This document shows positions 15,370 to 26,740 of a stretch of DNA of 64,000 bases, one piece after another (within the stretch, counting starts at the first letter, position 1; each line of letters starts with the position of its first letter). A program made the translations under genes and the position numbers. The notes beneath the pieces were generated by a model. That model worked only from the letters and a program-made list of their open reading frames with translations, did not search any database and was not told the DNA's origin. Source of the stretch: an uncultured Tenacibaculum sp. (GTDB lineage Bacteria > Bacteroidota > Bacteroidia > Flavobacteriales > Flavobacteriaceae); the NCBI RefSeq assembly GCF_947502995.1, contig NZ_CANNBW010000001.1, positions 186,001 to 250,000 on the forward strand, given 5' to 3'.

Positions 15370-16476
15370 ATGCAAACCATACTTAATCAACTTATTTATT
15401 TTGGCTTTTTCCAAAGCCTGTTTATCATTAGTATTTATTTTATTTCTTTAAAAAAGAGGGAGTATATTAATAGTTTCATGTTGATTTTAATTGCTGTTCT
15501 CTCTGTAGGTTTTTTAGGTAAAGTTTTGCATAGTGGTGGTTTTTTCAATAAGAATTTTAGACTAATTGCTATGTCGGAGTTTTCTGCCTTGCTATTTGGT
15601 CCAACTATTTTTCTTTTTGTAAGATCTGTGTTGCATAAACAAAAGTTTATAAAGAAAGATATAGTGCATTACCTGCCAGGTTTTTTCTATTCAATATTCA
15701 TCTTAAGTTATTTTATTTTGCCATCTAGAGAAACCCAATTAGCGAGAAATAAAGTTGTTCCGTTAATGCACGTGATTTATATGTGTCATGCTGTGGGATT
15801 AATCGTAAACATTTGGTATTGGTTTTTGGGCGTTAAAGTTTTTCGATCTTTTTCTGAAGTATATCGAAAAGAGATTTCTTATGTTCCGCATACAAAGTTC
15901 TTAAAGAATTTTCTTGTAATAACAGGATTGTGTTTACTAGTTTGGTTGATTTTATTTTTAACCAGTTTCTTAGGATTTCCAATGTTAGAACGAAATTCAA
16001 GACCATACATCTGGCTGATTTTCACATTCATCATTTTCTTTATTACCTACTATTTAATGTTGAATCCAAAAGTGTTACAATCAATTCCAGAGTTAGAAGA
16101 GAAAAAGTATCAGCAATCAAAATTAGATGTTCAAGATTTAGAACGATTAAAAGTAGATTTAGAACAATTAATGCTAGAGAAGAAACCTTACTTAAATAAC
16201 AAACTTTTAAAGAAGGAATTAGCCGAAATGTTAGGAGTTCATAGTCCAGAATTATCAAGATTATTGAATGAAAACATAGGAATGAATTTCTTTGAATATG
16301 TCAACTACTATCGAATAAAAGAATTTGTACAATTAGCAGAATCAGAAAAAGGAAAACAACTCACATTTTTTGGATTAGCTCAAGAAGCTGGATTCAATTC
16401 AAAAACAACATTTAATAAATCATTTAAAAATTTGATGGGAGTATCACCATCAGCATATTTCAATAAAAATCAGTAA
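15370..16476 (+). CDS. Membrane-anchored AraC-family transcriptional regulator
   Basis: A 368-residue protein (ATG at 15370, 16 bases after the previous stop; an in-frame ATG at 15346 would overlap that gene). The first about 235 residues contain about seven hydrophobic segments forming a membrane sensor. A linker follows, then a C-terminal AraC double helix-turn-helix (about 255-368) with LLKKELAEMLGVHSPELSRLL and the FxSKTTFNKSFKNLMGVSPSAYF signature. This architecture is common in Flavobacteriia. It implies sensing in the inner membrane and direct promoter binding. Likely targets are the flanking secreted-protein and DUF2911 genes. Confidence 0.9.
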   Translation: MQTILNQLIYFGFFQSLFIISIYFISLKKREYINSFMLILIAVLSVGFLGKVLHSGGFFNKNFRLIAMSEFSALLFGPTIFLFVRSVLHKQKFIKKDIVHYLPGFFYSIFILSYFILPSRETQLARNKVVPLMHVIYMCHAVGLIVNIWYWFLGVKVFRSFSEVYRKEISYVPHTKFLKNFLVITGLCLLVWLILFLTSFLGFPMLERNSRPYIWLIFTFIIFFITYYLMLNPKVLQSIPELEEKKYQQSKLDVQDLERLKVDLEQLMLEKKPYLNNKLLKKELAEMLGVHSPELSRLLNENIGMNFFEYVNYYRIKEFVQLAESEKGKQLTFFGLAQEAGFNSKTTFNKSFKNLMGVSPSAYFNKNQ

Positions 16477-16479
16477 AAA

Positions 16480-17307
16480 ATGAAACATAAAATTATCATT
16501 CTATTTCTTTTCGTCAATGCAGTAGTATTTGGACAAATAAAAACTCCAAGTTTAAGTCCGAAATCTGTAAGCACACAAAGTGTCGGACTTTCAGAAATTA
16601 CTATAGAATATTCGAGACCAAGTAAAAGAGGAAGAAAGATTTTTGGAGAATTATTGCCGTTTTATCAAGTATGGAGAACAGGAGCAAATTCAGCTACCAA
16701 AATATCATTTTCAAAACCAACAAAAGTAAACGGTCAATTATTAGAAAAAGGAAGTTATACGCTGTTGAGTTATCCAAATAAAAACAACTGGGAAATAAAA
16801 TGGTTCAGCTATTCGAGTTCTAGATGGACAAATTATGTAAAAGAAAAACCTTTGTTTACTATTCAGGTTCCGGTAAACAAAATGTTATCTAACGTAGAGA
16901 CGTTAGATATCCGTTTACAAGATATTACGTTAAACAGCGCTAAACTCTTTATAGAATGGGAAACGACAAGAGTTGTAATTCCTCTAGAATTAGATGAGCA
17001 GAAAGAAATATTAAAATCAATAGATAAGACCTTATCTGGTCCTAGTAACAACGATTATTTTAGAGCGGCAGTTTATTTGCACGAAACAAAAACAGATTTA
17101 GACAAAGCTTTAAATTATGTTCAAAAAGTTACGAGTTCAAATAAAGCTTTATTCTTTCAAGTAACAAGAGAAGCTTTAATACTTAAAGATTTAAATAGAA
17201 AATCAGAAGCTTTAGATTCAGCAAAACGAGCTTTAGCGTTATCAGAAAAAGCGAAAAACGACGATTTTATAAGAATCAATGCTAAACTTATTAAAGAGTT
17301 GCAGTAA
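16480..17307 (+). CDS. DUF2911-family secreted protein
   Basis: A 275-residue protein with a signal peptide (ending VVFGQ) and the DUF2911 domain (about 22-175). It carries the family segments EITIEYSRPSKRGRKIFGEL and YQVWRTGANSATKI. The C-terminal about 100 residues are helical and resemble two degenerate TPR units (DLDKALNYVQKV and RKSEALDSAKRALALSEKA). The function of DUF2911 is not established; proteins are exported and widespread in Bacteroidota. It begins four bases after the AraC-type regulator, and a terminator follows, so it is the last gene of that unit. Confidence 0.87.
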   Translation: MKHKIIILFLFVNAVVFGQIKTPSLSPKSVSTQSVGLSEITIEYSRPSKRGRKIFGELLPFYQVWRTGANSATKISFSKPTKVNGQLLEKGSYTLLSYPNKNNWEIKWFSYSSSRWTNYVKEKPLFTIQVPVNKMLSNVETLDIRLQDITLNSAKLFIEWETTRVVIPLELDEQKEILKSIDKTLSGPSNNDYFRAAVYLHETKTDLDKALNYVQKVTSSNKALFFQVTREALILKDLNRKSEALDSAKRALALSEKAKNDDFIRINAKLIKELQ

Positions 17308-17315
17308 CTCAAATA

Positions 17316-17352
17316 TTAAAATTACCCTATTTATTTAGGGTAATTTTTATTT
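17316..17352 (+). terminator. Terminator after DUF2911 gene
   Basis: A perfect 10-bp stem, AATTACCCTA (17320-17329) with TAGGGTAATT (17336-17345), is followed by a T-rich tract. It separates this unit from the helicase-nuclease gene. Confidence 0.85.
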
Positions 17353-17373
17353 AACTTGCATAAAATTTAGTAC

Positions 17374-20300
17374 GTGCAAGATACATCTGTTTTTCAAATA
17401 TATAATGCTTCAGCAGGTAGCGGAAAAACGTTTACACTTGTTAAAGAATATCTTAAGATTTTGCTACAGTCGAAAGATATCTTTTACTTTCAAAAAGTTT
17501 TAGCAGTTACATTTACGAATAAGGCGGCAGGAGAAATGAAAGAAAGAGTGTTAAAAAACTTAAACGCTTTTTCTAATGGAGAGTCTACAGATATGCTAGA
17601 ATTGATCTTGCAAGAAACTCCAATAGATGTAACTATAATTAAAGAAAGAAGTCAGAAAGTTTTAAATGCAATTCTTCAAAACTATTCTGCATTTTCAATT
17701 ACAACTATCGATAGTTTTACGCATAAGATTATTAAGAATTTCGCTTATGATCTTGGACTAACTTTAAATTTTGAAGTTGAAATGGATGCGGTTTCATTGC
17801 TGAATGAAGCAGTTGATATTTTAGTTTCTAAAATTGGTGTTCGAAACGATATTACGAAACTTTTAATTGAATATTCTGCATCGAAAATAGATGAGGATAA
17901 ATCTTGGGATGTTTCTTTTGAATTGAAAGAATTTTCTAAGGTTTTACTGAGAGAAGACGATGTAAAACATTTCAGAAAATTAAGTCAGAAAACTGTTGGA
18001 GATTTTAATGCTTTACAAGACAAGCTAAAGAAAAGTAAAAAGGAAGCAGTAAAAAGATTAAAAGAAATAGGGTTAAGAGGATTAGAAGTGATTGCTACTA
18101 TGAATCTCGATCATAAAGATTTCTATTATTCTTTAATTCCTAAGCATTTTATAGCCTTACAAAAAGATCCACTACAAGCTAAGTTTTTCGATCAAAGTAA
18201 ACTGAAAGAAAGAATAGAAGAAAATATGTTCTATTCGAAATCAAAATCTGAAGATATTAAATCTGCAATCGACGGAATTCTTCCAGAACTTTTGAATTTA
18301 TATTTTGAATCAGAAAAGATTTTTCAAGATGTATTATTACAACAATTAGCTTTAAAAAGTTTGGTTCCATTAGCGGTGTTAAATAATGTCAATAAGGAAT
18401 TAAATACGATTAAAGAAGAAAATAATATTCGATTAAATGCCGAATTCAATCAACTGATTTCAGATCATATTAAAGATCAACCTACACCATATATATATGA
18501 AAGAATTGGTCAGCGTTTCATGCATTATTTTATTGATGAAATGCAAGATACTTCAATCTTACAATGGCAAAATTTAATTCCTTTAATAGATAATGCTTTA
18601 GCACAAGAAAGTAGTAGTTTACTATTGGTAGGAGATGCAAAGCAAGCAATTTATAGATGGCGTGGAGGAAAAGCAGAACAGTTAATTAATTTAAGTTCTT
18701 CTGAAAATGTAACTTTCAATATTGAGAAAGAATTAAAGCTTTTAGGAAGAAATTTTAGAAGTTATTCTGAAGTTATCAATTTCAATAATGATTTTTTCCA
18801 GCATGTAGCCACCTTATTTTCTAACCCGAATTATAAAGAGTTATTTATAGAAGGAAATCAGCAACAAGAAAATAGTAAAACTGGAGGTTGTGTTAGTATT
18901 TCGTTTTTAGAAAAGAAAGAAGATAAAGAAGAAGAGAAAAATAAATATCCAGAAAAAGTTTATCAGCAAATTGTAGAGTTACAGAATGAATACGTTTTAA
19001 GTGAAATTTCTGTTTTAGTTCGCAAGAAAAAAGAAGGAATTGCTGTTGCGAATTATTTATCAGAAAAAGGAATTCCAATAGTTTCATCTGAGACATTGTT
19101 GTTAGCGAATAGTAATAAGGTGCTATTCATTATTAATTTCTTGAAGTTAATTTTATACCCGAATGACGAGCAAAACCGATTCGAATTATTATGTTTTTTG
19201 CACAAGCATCTACAAACAAATAATGATCTACATACATTTCTAACAGACAAGGTAAAGTGTGGTTTGCCAACTTTCATAGAGTTGTTAAACGATTTGGGAA
19301 CGAATTTCAAATTAGAGCTTTTTAATACGTTGCCTTTCTACGAAAAGATAGAATATATCATTCGCGGATTTTCGTTATTAGAAACATCAGATGCTTACGT
19401 GCAATTTTTTCTTGATTTAGTTTTAGATCAACAGGGAAGAGGTGTTACGATTCAAGATTTCTTAGATTTTTGGAGTTCTAAAAAAGATAATTTAAGTATT
19501 GCAACGCCAGATGAATCTGAAGCGGTTAAAATAATGACAATTCATAAATCTAAAGGTTTAGAGTTTCCTGTGGTTATTTTTCCTTTCGATTTAGATATTT
19601 ATCGACAAGTAAAACCTAAAGTTTGGTTTCATAATTTGTCAAACGACTTTTTAGGTTTTGAAGAGTTACTTATCGATTACAGTAAAAGTCTCGAATATAT
19701 TAATGACTTAGGGAAAGAAATTTACCATCAACAACGACAAGAATTAGAGTTAGATAATTTCAATCTACTATATGTTGCATTAACAAGATCGGTAGAGCAA
19801 TTACATATTATTACGGAAAAAAGATTGACTAAATCAGGTGAAAATATGAATTATTATTCAGGAGCTTTTATTTCTTATTTGAAAAAAGTAGGAAGATGGG
19901 AGGAAGATGTAAATGAATATGTTTTTGGAGAAACAAAAAGAAATAGTAAGAAAGTTGTTGTTGATACTAATAAATTGAAATTACAAGATCAATTTATTTC
20001 TACTTCTTGGCAAGATCATAATATTGTTTTGTTGTCAAGTGCATCGAAAGTTTGGAATACCGATGCAGAAGAGGCTGTTGCTTACGGAAACATTACACAC
20101 GATATTCTATCTAAGATAAAAACGAAGGAAGATGTAAATGAAGTTTTAAACTTTTATAAAAGTAAAGGAGATTTAGATGTAGAAGTTTTAGATAATCTTA
20201 TTGCTCGAATTCGAGATATTTTAAATCATCCTAAATTGACTTTCTTTTATTCTGAAGGGGTAACGGTTGTTAACGAAAGAGAAATACGAAATGATATGGA

Positions 20301-20499
20301 TGAAATTATTATTCCAGATCGTTTAGTGTTCTATAATAATATGGTAACTGTTATCGATTATAAAACAGGAAAACCTGATCGTTCACATATGCATCAAATT
20401 AATAAATATGCTAACGATTTAAGTCAGTTAAATTTCAAGGTAGATAAAAAAATATTGATATATATAAATGATGAAATTTTAGTGGAAGAAATTGCATAA
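17374..20499 (+). CDS. AddA/RecB-type UvrD helicase-nuclease
   Basis: A 1041-residue superfamily 1A helicase with a C-terminal nuclease, starting at GTG (17374). Walker A is NASAGSGKTFTLVKEY (Lys18, Thr19). Helicase motif II is YFIDEMQDTSILQW (about 387-400), followed by GDAKQAIYRWRGG (motif III), TIHKSKGLEFPVVIFP (motif V region) and LLYVALTRSVEQLHI (motif VI). The RecB-like nuclease signature is seen as GNITHDILSK, then PDRLV, then VIDYKTGKPD. It should process DNA double-strand ends for recombination, with an AddB-like partner. No addB is visible within the window on either side, so the partner may be elsewhere. The GTG start is the only in-frame start that keeps the full Walker A strand. 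Confidence 0.9.
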   Translation: MQDTSVFQIYNASAGSGKTFTLVKEYLKILLQSKDIFYFQKVLAVTFTNKAAGEMKERVLKNLNAFSNGESTDMLELILQETPIDVTIIKERSQKVLNAILQNYSAFSITTIDSFTHKIIKNFAYDLGLTLNFEVEMDAVSLLNEAVDILVSKIGVRNDITKLLIEYSASKIDEDKSWDVSFELKEFSKVLLREDDVKHFRKLSQKTVGDFNALQDKLKKSKKEAVKRLKEIGLRGLEVIATMNLDHKDFYYSLIPKHFIALQKDPLQAKFFDQSKLKERIEENMFYSKSKSEDIKSAIDGILPELLNLYFESEKIFQDVLLQQLALKSLVPLAVLNNVNKELNTIKEENNIRLNAEFNQLISDHIKDQPTPYIYERIGQRFMHYFIDEMQDTSILQWQNLIPLIDNALAQESSSLLLVGDAKQAIYRWRGGKAEQLINLSSSENVTFNIEKELKLLGRNFRSYSEVINFNNDFFQHVATLFSNPNYKELFIEGNQQQENSKTGGCVSISFLEKKEDKEEEKNKYPEKVYQQIVELQNEYVLSEISVLVRKKKEGIAVANYLSEKGIPIVSSETLLLANSNKVLFIINFLKLILYPNDEQNRFELLCFLHKHLQTNNDLHTFLTDKVKCGLPTFIELLNDLGTNFKLELFNTLPFYEKIEYIIRGFSLLETSDAYVQFFLDLVLDQQGRGVTIQDFLDFWSSKKDNLSIATPDESEAVKIMTIHKSKGLEFPVVIFPFDLDIYRQVKPKVWFHNLSNDFLGFEELLIDYSKSLEYINDLGKEIYHQQRQELELDNFNLLYVALTRSVEQLHIITEKRLTKSGENMNYYSGAFISYLKKVGRWEEDVNEYVFGETKRNSKKVVVDTNKLKLQDQFISTSWQDHNIVLLSSASKVWNTDAEEAVAYGNITHDILSKIKTKEDVNEVLNFYKSKGDLDVEVLDNLIARIRDILNHPKLTFFYSEGVTVVNEREIRNDMDEIIIPDRLVFYNNMVTVIDYKTGKPDRSHMHQINKYANDLSQLNFKVDKKILIYINDEILVEEIA

Positions 20500-20523
20500 T
20501 TTTACCACACAAACAAACAAGCC

Positions 20524-21720
20524 ATGTACGGAAAAATAAAAGAACATTTACAAAAAGAAATCCAGAATATCAAAGATGCTGGATTATATAAAACAGAACG
20601 AATCATTACATCTTCTCAAGATGCTGTAATTAAGATTTCTACAGGTGAAGAAGTAATCAACTTTTGTGCAAATAACTATTTAGGTTTATCAAATCACCCA
20701 GAAGTAATTCAGGCGGCTAAAGATACTATGGATACTCATGGTTTCGGAATGTCTTCTGTGCGTTTCATTTGTGGAACTCAAGATATTCATAAAGATTTAG
20801 AAGCAAAAATTGCTGAGTTTTATCAAACTGAAGATACCATTTTATATGCGGCAGCTTTTGATGCAAACGGAGGTGTTTTCGAACCATTATTAACAAAAGG
20901 AGATGCTATTATTTCTGATAGTTTAAATCATGCTTCTATCATCGATGGTGTTCGTTTATGTAAAGCAGCACGCTATCGTTATAATAATAACGATATGGCT
21001 TCATTAGAAGAGCAATTAATTGAAGCGAATAAACAAAATCATAGGTTTAAGATTATTGTTACTGATGGAGTATTCTCTATGGATGGTATTGTTGCTGAAT
21101 TAGACAAGATTTGTGATTTAGCTGATAAATACGATGCAATGGTTATGATAGATGAGTGTCATGCAGCAGGTTTTATTGGTGAAACCGGTAGAGGTACTTT
21201 AGAGTTAAAGAGAGTAATGGGTAGAATAGATATCATTACTGGAACTTTAGGTAAGGCTTTAGGCGGAGCAATGGGAGGTTACACTACTGGTAAAAAAGAA
21301 ATTATAGAAATTTTACGTCAAAGATCAAGACCATATTTATTTTCTAACTCACTTGCGCCAGCAATTGTTGGAGCTTCACTAAAGGTTTTTGATCTGTTGT
21401 CTAATGATACTTTTTTAAGAGATAAATTGGAATGGAATACAAATTATTTTAGGTCTGAAATGGAAAAAGCTGGTTTTGATTTGGTAGGTGCAGATGCAGC
21501 TATAGTGCCAGTAATGTTGTATGATGCAAAGCTTTCTCAAGTAATGGCAAATGAGCTTTTAAAGGAAGGGATTTATGTTATAGGATTCTTTTATCCTGTA
21601 GTTCCAAAAGAGCAAGCAAGAATTCGTGTTCAATTGTCTGCTGCTCACGAAAAAGAGCATTTGGATAAAGCAATAGCGGCATTTAAAAAAGTAGGAAAAG
21701 CGTTGAGTGTAATTTCGTAA
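20524..21720 (+). CDS. kbl: Glycine C-acetyltransferase (2-amino-3-ketobutyrate CoA ligase)
   Basis: A 398-residue PLP enzyme of the alpha-oxoamine synthase family, the exact length of E. coli Kbl. It carries [17 protein letters not shown], the [16 protein letters not shown] segment, [18 protein letters not shown] (the Asp that binds the PLP ring nitrogen) and the Schiff-base lysine in [15 protein letters not shown]. It cleaves 2-amino-3-ketobutyrate with CoA into glycine and acetyl-CoA, completing threonine catabolism after threonine dehydrogenase, which is not in this window. The close match to Kbl-specific segments separates it from serine palmitoyltransferase and BioF. It starts 24 bases after the helicase-nuclease stop. 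Confidence 0.95.
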   Translation: MYGKIKEHLQKEIQNIKDAGLYKTERIITSSQDAVIKISTGEEVINFCANNYLGLSNHPEVIQAAKDTMDTHGFGMSSVRFICGTQDIHKDLEAKIAEFYQTEDTILYAAAFDANGGVFEPLLTKGDAIISDSLNHASIIDGVRLCKAARYRYNNNDMASLEEQLIEANKQNHRFKIIVTDGVFSMDGIVAELDKICDLADKYDAMVMIDECHAAGFIGETGRGTLELKRVMGRIDIITGTLGKALGGAMGGYTTGKKEIIEILRQRSRPYLFSNSLAPAIVGASLKVFDLLSNDTFLRDKLEWNTNYFRSEMEKAGFDLVGADAAIVPVMLYDAKLSQVMANELLKEGIYVIGFFYPVVPKEQARIRVQLSAAHEKEHLDKAIAAFKKVGKALSVIS

Positions 21721-21727
21721 AAGACGA

Positions 21728-21758
21728 ACAAAAACTTGTTTTTTTTATAAGTTTTTGT
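21728..21758 (+). terminator. AT-rich hairpin after kbl, possible terminator
   Basis: A perfect 10-bp inverted repeat, ACAAAAACTT (21728-21737) with AAGTTTTTGT (21749-21758), flanks a T-run. It overlaps the upstream one of two promoter-like elements for the OmpA gene, so kbl termination and ompA initiation are packed together. Confidence 0.5.
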
Positions 21759-21798
21759 AGATTTGCTTTTGTAAATAAGTTTTTAGAACTTACATTTG
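21736..21798 (+). promoter_or_regulatory. Tandem promoters of the OmpA-family gene
   Basis: There are two complete consensus matches in series. The first is TTG 21736-21738, 19-base spacer, TAGATTTG 21758-21765. The second is TTG 21769-21771, 19-base spacer, TACATTTG 21791-21798. The identical spacing supports both. The ATG is at 21838, leaving a 30-40 base leader for the proximal promoter. Confidence 0.75.
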
Positions 21799-21837
21799 CG
21801 TTATATATAAACGAACTTTTAATTTAAATTTTTGATA

Positions 21838-23235
21838 ATGAAACAATTAAATTTTGCTGTGATTTTTACAGCGGTGTTAACATTACTTTCGTTTAGTAAG
21901 GTTAATGCGCAAGATGAAAACAATCCTTGGGTTGTTGGTTTCGGTGTTAATGTTGTAGATGTTAGAATTCCTAGTGAATTTGGAGATTATTTACAAGATT
22001 ACGTTGGGACTGGAGAATGGTCTGATAACTTATTACCATCTATCTCAAGAGTAAGCGTTGAAAAATATTTAGCTGATGGGTTTACTTTACAATTAGCTGG
22101 ATCTATTAATAAAGTAAAGACATATTCATCTGTTAGAGATATTAACGAATTATACTGGGCAGCTGACTTAAACGTTAAGTGGGATTTCAATCACTTAATT
22201 GGAGATACAGGTTGGTGGGATCCTTACGTATATGTTGGGGGTGGTTACACTGACTTCGGTAGAGTTGAAAATGGAGTTTTTCAAGAAGGTGGAGAAGGTA
22301 CTTTAAACGTAGGTGCTGGATTCAATGTTTGGTTTAACGAAAATATCGGTTTAAATTTCCAAACTGGTGCTAAGAAAGAATTCGCTGATAAAATTCAGGA
22401 TCATTTCCAACACAGTTTAGGTGTTGTTTTCCGTTTCGGTGGAAAAGATACTGACGGTGATGGTGTTTACGATAAAGATGATGCTTGTCCAGAAGTTGCT
22501 GGTTTAAAAGAATTCAACGGATGTCCAGATGCTGACGGAGATGGTATCAAGGATTCTGATGATGCTTGTCCAAACGAAGCTGGTTTAGCTGAGTTAAATG
22601 GATGTCCAGATGCTGATGGTGATGGTATTGCTGATAAAGATGATGCTTGTCCTACTGAAGCTGGAACTAAAGCAATGAACGGTTGTCCTGATTCTGACGG
22701 TGATGGTATCGCTAACAAGAATGATAAATGTCCAAACGAGGCTGGTCCTGCTGAAAACGGAGGATGCCCTTGGGGAGATAAAGATAACGATGGTGTTAAA
22801 GATAACGTAGATAAGTGTCCAGATGTTCCTGGTGTTGCTTCAAGACAAGGATGTCCAGAGCCAAAGCCAGTTATCGAGGAAGTTAAGTTAAAAGAATTAC
22901 AAAACTTCGCTAGAGCTATCTACTTTAACTCAGGAAGATCTACTTTCAGACCAGGTGTTACAGGAAAATTAGACTTAATCGCTGGTATTATGAAAGAATA
23001 TCCTAGAGCTAACTTCAACATCGAAGGTCATACTGATAGCCAAGGAGCTGCTAAAGCTAACCAAAGATTATCTGAGAGAAGAGCTAAGGCTGTATTAGAT
23101 TACTTAGCTTCTCACGGAATCGATGGTTCTAGATTATCATCTGTAGGTTTAGGAGAAGATTATCCAATCGCTTCTAATAAAACTAGAGCTGGTAGAGCAC
23201 AAAACAGACGTGTAGAGATTAACTTAAAGAAATAA
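21838..23235 (+). CDS. OmpA-family outer-membrane protein with thrombospondin type-3 repeats
   Basis: A 465-residue protein starting at ATG 21838 ([13 protein letters not shown]...), with a signal peptide ending at KVNAQ. The first about 200 residues are beta-rich and should form the 8-stranded OmpA barrel. Next come five thrombospondin type-3-like calcium-binding repeats (about 203-340), each with DxDxDG(I/V) and a Cys-Pro...Gly-Cys-Pro pair. The C-terminal OmpA domain (about 350-465) has [11 protein letters not shown] and [10 protein letters not shown], which bind peptidoglycan. It anchors the outer membrane to the wall. Codon use is notably more optimised than in its neighbours, with tandem promoters and a strong terminator, as expected for an abundant protein. 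Confidence 0.93.
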   Translation: MKQLNFAVIFTAVLTLLSFSKVNAQDENNPWVVGFGVNVVDVRIPSEFGDYLQDYVGTGEWSDNLLPSISRVSVEKYLADGFTLQLAGSINKVKTYSSVRDINELYWAADLNVKWDFNHLIGDTGWWDPYVYVGGGYTDFGRVENGVFQEGGEGTLNVGAGFNVWFNENIGLNFQTGAKKEFADKIQDHFQHSLGVVFRFGGKDTDGDGVYDKDDACPEVAGLKEFNGCPDADGDGIKDSDDACPNEAGLAELNGCPDADGDGIADKDDACPTEAGTKAMNGCPDSDGDGIANKNDKCPNEAGPAENGGCPWGDKDNDGVKDNVDKCPDVPGVASRQGCPEPKPVIEEVKLKELQNFARAIYFNSGRSTFRPGVTGKLDLIAGIMKEYPRANFNIEGHTDSQGAAKANQRLSERRAKAVLDYLASHGIDGSRLSSVGLGEDYPIASNKTRAGRAQNRRVEINLKK

Positions 23236-23261
23236 TTTTCTTAGATAAGTTACAAATTATA

Positions 23262-23291
23262 TAAAGCCTCGCATTAGCGAGGCTTTTTTTA
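23262..23291 (+). terminator. Terminator after OmpA-family gene
   Basis: A perfect 7-bp GC-rich stem, GCCTCGC (23266-23272) with GCGAGGC (23277-23283) and loop ATTA, is followed by seven T residues. Confidence 0.93.
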
Positions 23292-23349
23292 TTGTTTTTG
23301 TATAAATTAAAATTTATGTATAAAGTTTTTTATATTGTCATAAAAAAAT

Positions 23350-23357
23350 TACCTTTG
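23350..23357 (+). promoter_or_regulatory. Promoter -7 element of atpDC
   Basis: TACCTTTG at 23350-23357 matches TAnnTTTG, about 60 bases before the atpD ATG. The nearest TTG (23335-23337) is too close (12 bases), so the -33 part is weak or non-canonical. Confidence 0.55.
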
Positions 23358-23405
23358 CGCACTGAAAAGTGGGATAATAAACACTTAATAAATACAATAA
23401 CTTAA

Positions 23406-24929
<1,524 letters not shown>

Positions 24930-24952
24930 TATTAATTATTTAATAGTTAATT

Positions 24953-25246
24953 ATGTTTTTAGAAATCGTTACTCCTGAAGCAGTTGTTTTTTCATCAGAA
25001 ATCGATTCTGTTGTAGTTCCTGGTGTAAATGGAGAGTTCCAAATTTTAAACAATCACGCACCGATAGTGTCTGTTTTGAATGAAGGGGTAGTTAAAGTAC
25101 ATGTTCACAATCAAAGTCATTTAGTATTTGATGATTTACATGGTAGCATTGAAAAATTACCAGCAGATGATAAAGTACTAACTTTAGCGATCAATTCTGG
25201 AACAATTGAAATAAAAGATAATAAGGCAATTATTCTAGCTGACTAG
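24953..25246 (+). CDS. atpC: F1Fo ATP synthase subunit epsilon (short form)
   Basis: A 97-residue epsilon subunit, 23 bases after atpD. It has the N-terminal beta-sandwich with FLEIVTPEAVVFSSEIDSVVVPG and GEFQILNNHAPIVSVL. E. coli epsilon has about 139 residues. The missing part is the C-terminal two-helix domain that inhibits ATP hydrolysis, so this enzyme must be restrained in another way. The reading frame ends cleanly and is followed by a strong terminator, so this is the native length rather than a frameshift. Short epsilon is seen in other Bacteroidota. Confidence 0.95.
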   Translation: MFLEIVTPEAVVFSSEIDSVVVPGVNGEFQILNNHAPIVSVLNEGVVKVHVHNQSHLVFDDLHGSIEKLPADDKVLTLAINSGTIEIKDNKAIILAD

Positions 25247-25270
25247 AAATTTTGTTTTAGTGTTTATAAA

Positions 25271-25304
25271 ATAAAAAGCCCGTAATTTAATTACGGGCTT
25301 TTTC
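25271..25304. terminator. Bidirectional terminator between atpC and pyk
   Basis: A stem of at least 8 bp, GCCCGTAA (25278-25285) with TTACGGGC (25291-25298), is flanked by A5 on the left and T5 on the right. It serves both convergent operons. Confidence 0.92.
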
Positions 25305-25309
25305 TATTT

Positions 25310-26737
25310 TTAATCTATTTGAGTAACTCTTAAGGTGTTTACCATACCTCTTTCTTCAACGGGCATTGAAGTTAAATTAATTACAAAATCACCAGTTTTC
25401 ACAAAGTTCTTCTCTTTAATAATTTCGTTTATATCTTTAACAGTATCATCTGTATTTAAATCTCTATCATAATAATAAGCTCTAACTCCCCATAAAAGAT
25501 TTAATTTACCTAAAATTCTCTTTTCTGAAGAAAAAGCAATTACGTGAGATTTAGGCCTCCAAGCAGATATTTGAAATGCTGTATATCCACTATTTGTTAA
25601 AGTTGATATCGCAGAAGCTTTTATATCATCAGCCATCAATGCAGCATGGTGACATACAGACTTAGTAATAAAACGATTTGTTCTTACGTGTGGTGGCTCT
25701 ACAGGAACTTTAATTAATGGAGAGAATTCAACACTTCCAATAATCTCTGTCATTTTCTGAATAACCTTTATAGGATGAGCTCCAACAGAAGTTTCACCAG
25801 ATAACATTACTGCATCTGCACCGTCCATAATAGAGTTTGCCACATCATTTACTTCTGCTCTCGTAGGAACGCTATTTTCTATCATAGTTTCCATCATTTG
25901 AGTAGCAATAATAACAGGTATTCTTGCTTTTTTAGCTCTTCTAACTAAACTCTTTTGTATTAGAGGTACATCTTGCATAGGAACTTCTACACCTAAATCA
26001 CCTCTAGCTACCATTAATCCATCACAATATGGAATTAAAGCATCTATATTTTCTACTGCTTCAGGCTTTTCAATTTTAGCAATTACAGGTACGCGGTATC
26101 TTGATTTTTGTTTAATCAAATCTCGAAGCATTCTCAAATCTTCAGGGTTTCTAACAAAAGATAAAGCAATCCAATCTACCTCTTGTTCTAAAGCGAAAAC
26201 AACATCTTTTTTATCTTTTTCAGTAAGTGCAGGTAAAGAAATATCTGTATTAGGTAAGTTAACCCCTTTTTTAGATTTTAAAGGACCTCCATTGATTACT
26301 TTGGTAACAACCTCTTTTTCTTTGTCTGTAGAAACAACTTCAAAAAGTAACTTTCCATCATCAACAAGAATGTTTTCTCCAGGTTTAACATCTTTTGGGA
26401 AGCGTTTATATGTCATAAAAGCTTTTTCCTTTGTACCTGTACATTTTTCTGTGGTGAAAATAAAGGTGTCTCCGGCTTTAACTTCTACACCATCTTCCAT
26501 AACACCAACTCTTAGTTTTGGGCCTTGTAAATCAGCTAAAATTGCGACATTGTATCCGTTTTCTTCATTTATTTCGCGTATTTGTTGTACACGTTCCTTT
26601 ACAATATCATAATCTGCGTGAGAAAAGTTTATTCTAAATACATTCACACCAGCTTCCGCCATTTTAGCAAGAATTTCTTTTGTATTGGTTGCAGGTCCCA
26701 ACGTGGCAACAATTTTCGTTTTTTTGTTGTGTGGCAT
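25310..26737 (-). CDS. pyk: Pyruvate kinase
   Basis: A 475-residue type of normal length. It begins TKIVATLGPATNTKEIL, with ILADLQGPKLRVG (substrate strand), KGVNLPNTDISLPALTEKD, the K/Mg site MVARGDLGVEV and the signature ATQMMETMIENSVPTRAEV. It transfers phosphate from phosphoenolpyruvate to ADP in the last step of glycolysis. The C-terminal domain is full length, allowing allosteric control. It is the last gene of the acpP-fabF-rnc-IPExxxVDY unit, starting only three bases after the IPExxxVDY gene, and terminates at the shared hairpin. Confidence 0.97.
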   Translation of the reverse strand: MPHNKKTKIVATLGPATNTKEILAKMAEAGVNVFRINFSHADYDIVKERVQQIREINEENGYNVAILADLQGPKLRVGVMEDGVEVKAGDTFIFTTEKCTGTKEKAFMTYKRFPKDVKPGENILVDDGKLLFEVVSTDKEKEVVTKVINGGPLKSKKGVNLPNTDISLPALTEKDKKDVVFALEQEVDWIALSFVRNPEDLRMLRDLIKQKSRYRVPVIAKIEKPEAVENIDALIPYCDGLMVARGDLGVEVPMQDVPLIQKSLVRRAKKARIPVIIATQMMETMIENSVPTRAEVNDVANSIMDGADAVMLSGETSVGAHPIKVIQKMTEIIGSVEFSPLIKVPVEPPHVRTNRFITKSVCHHAALMADDIKASAISTLTNSGYTAFQISAWRPKSHVIAFSSEKRILGKLNLLWGVRAYYYDRDLNTDDTVKDINEIIKEKNFVKTGDFVINLTSMPVEERGMVNTLRVTQID

Positions 26738-26740
26738 AGG

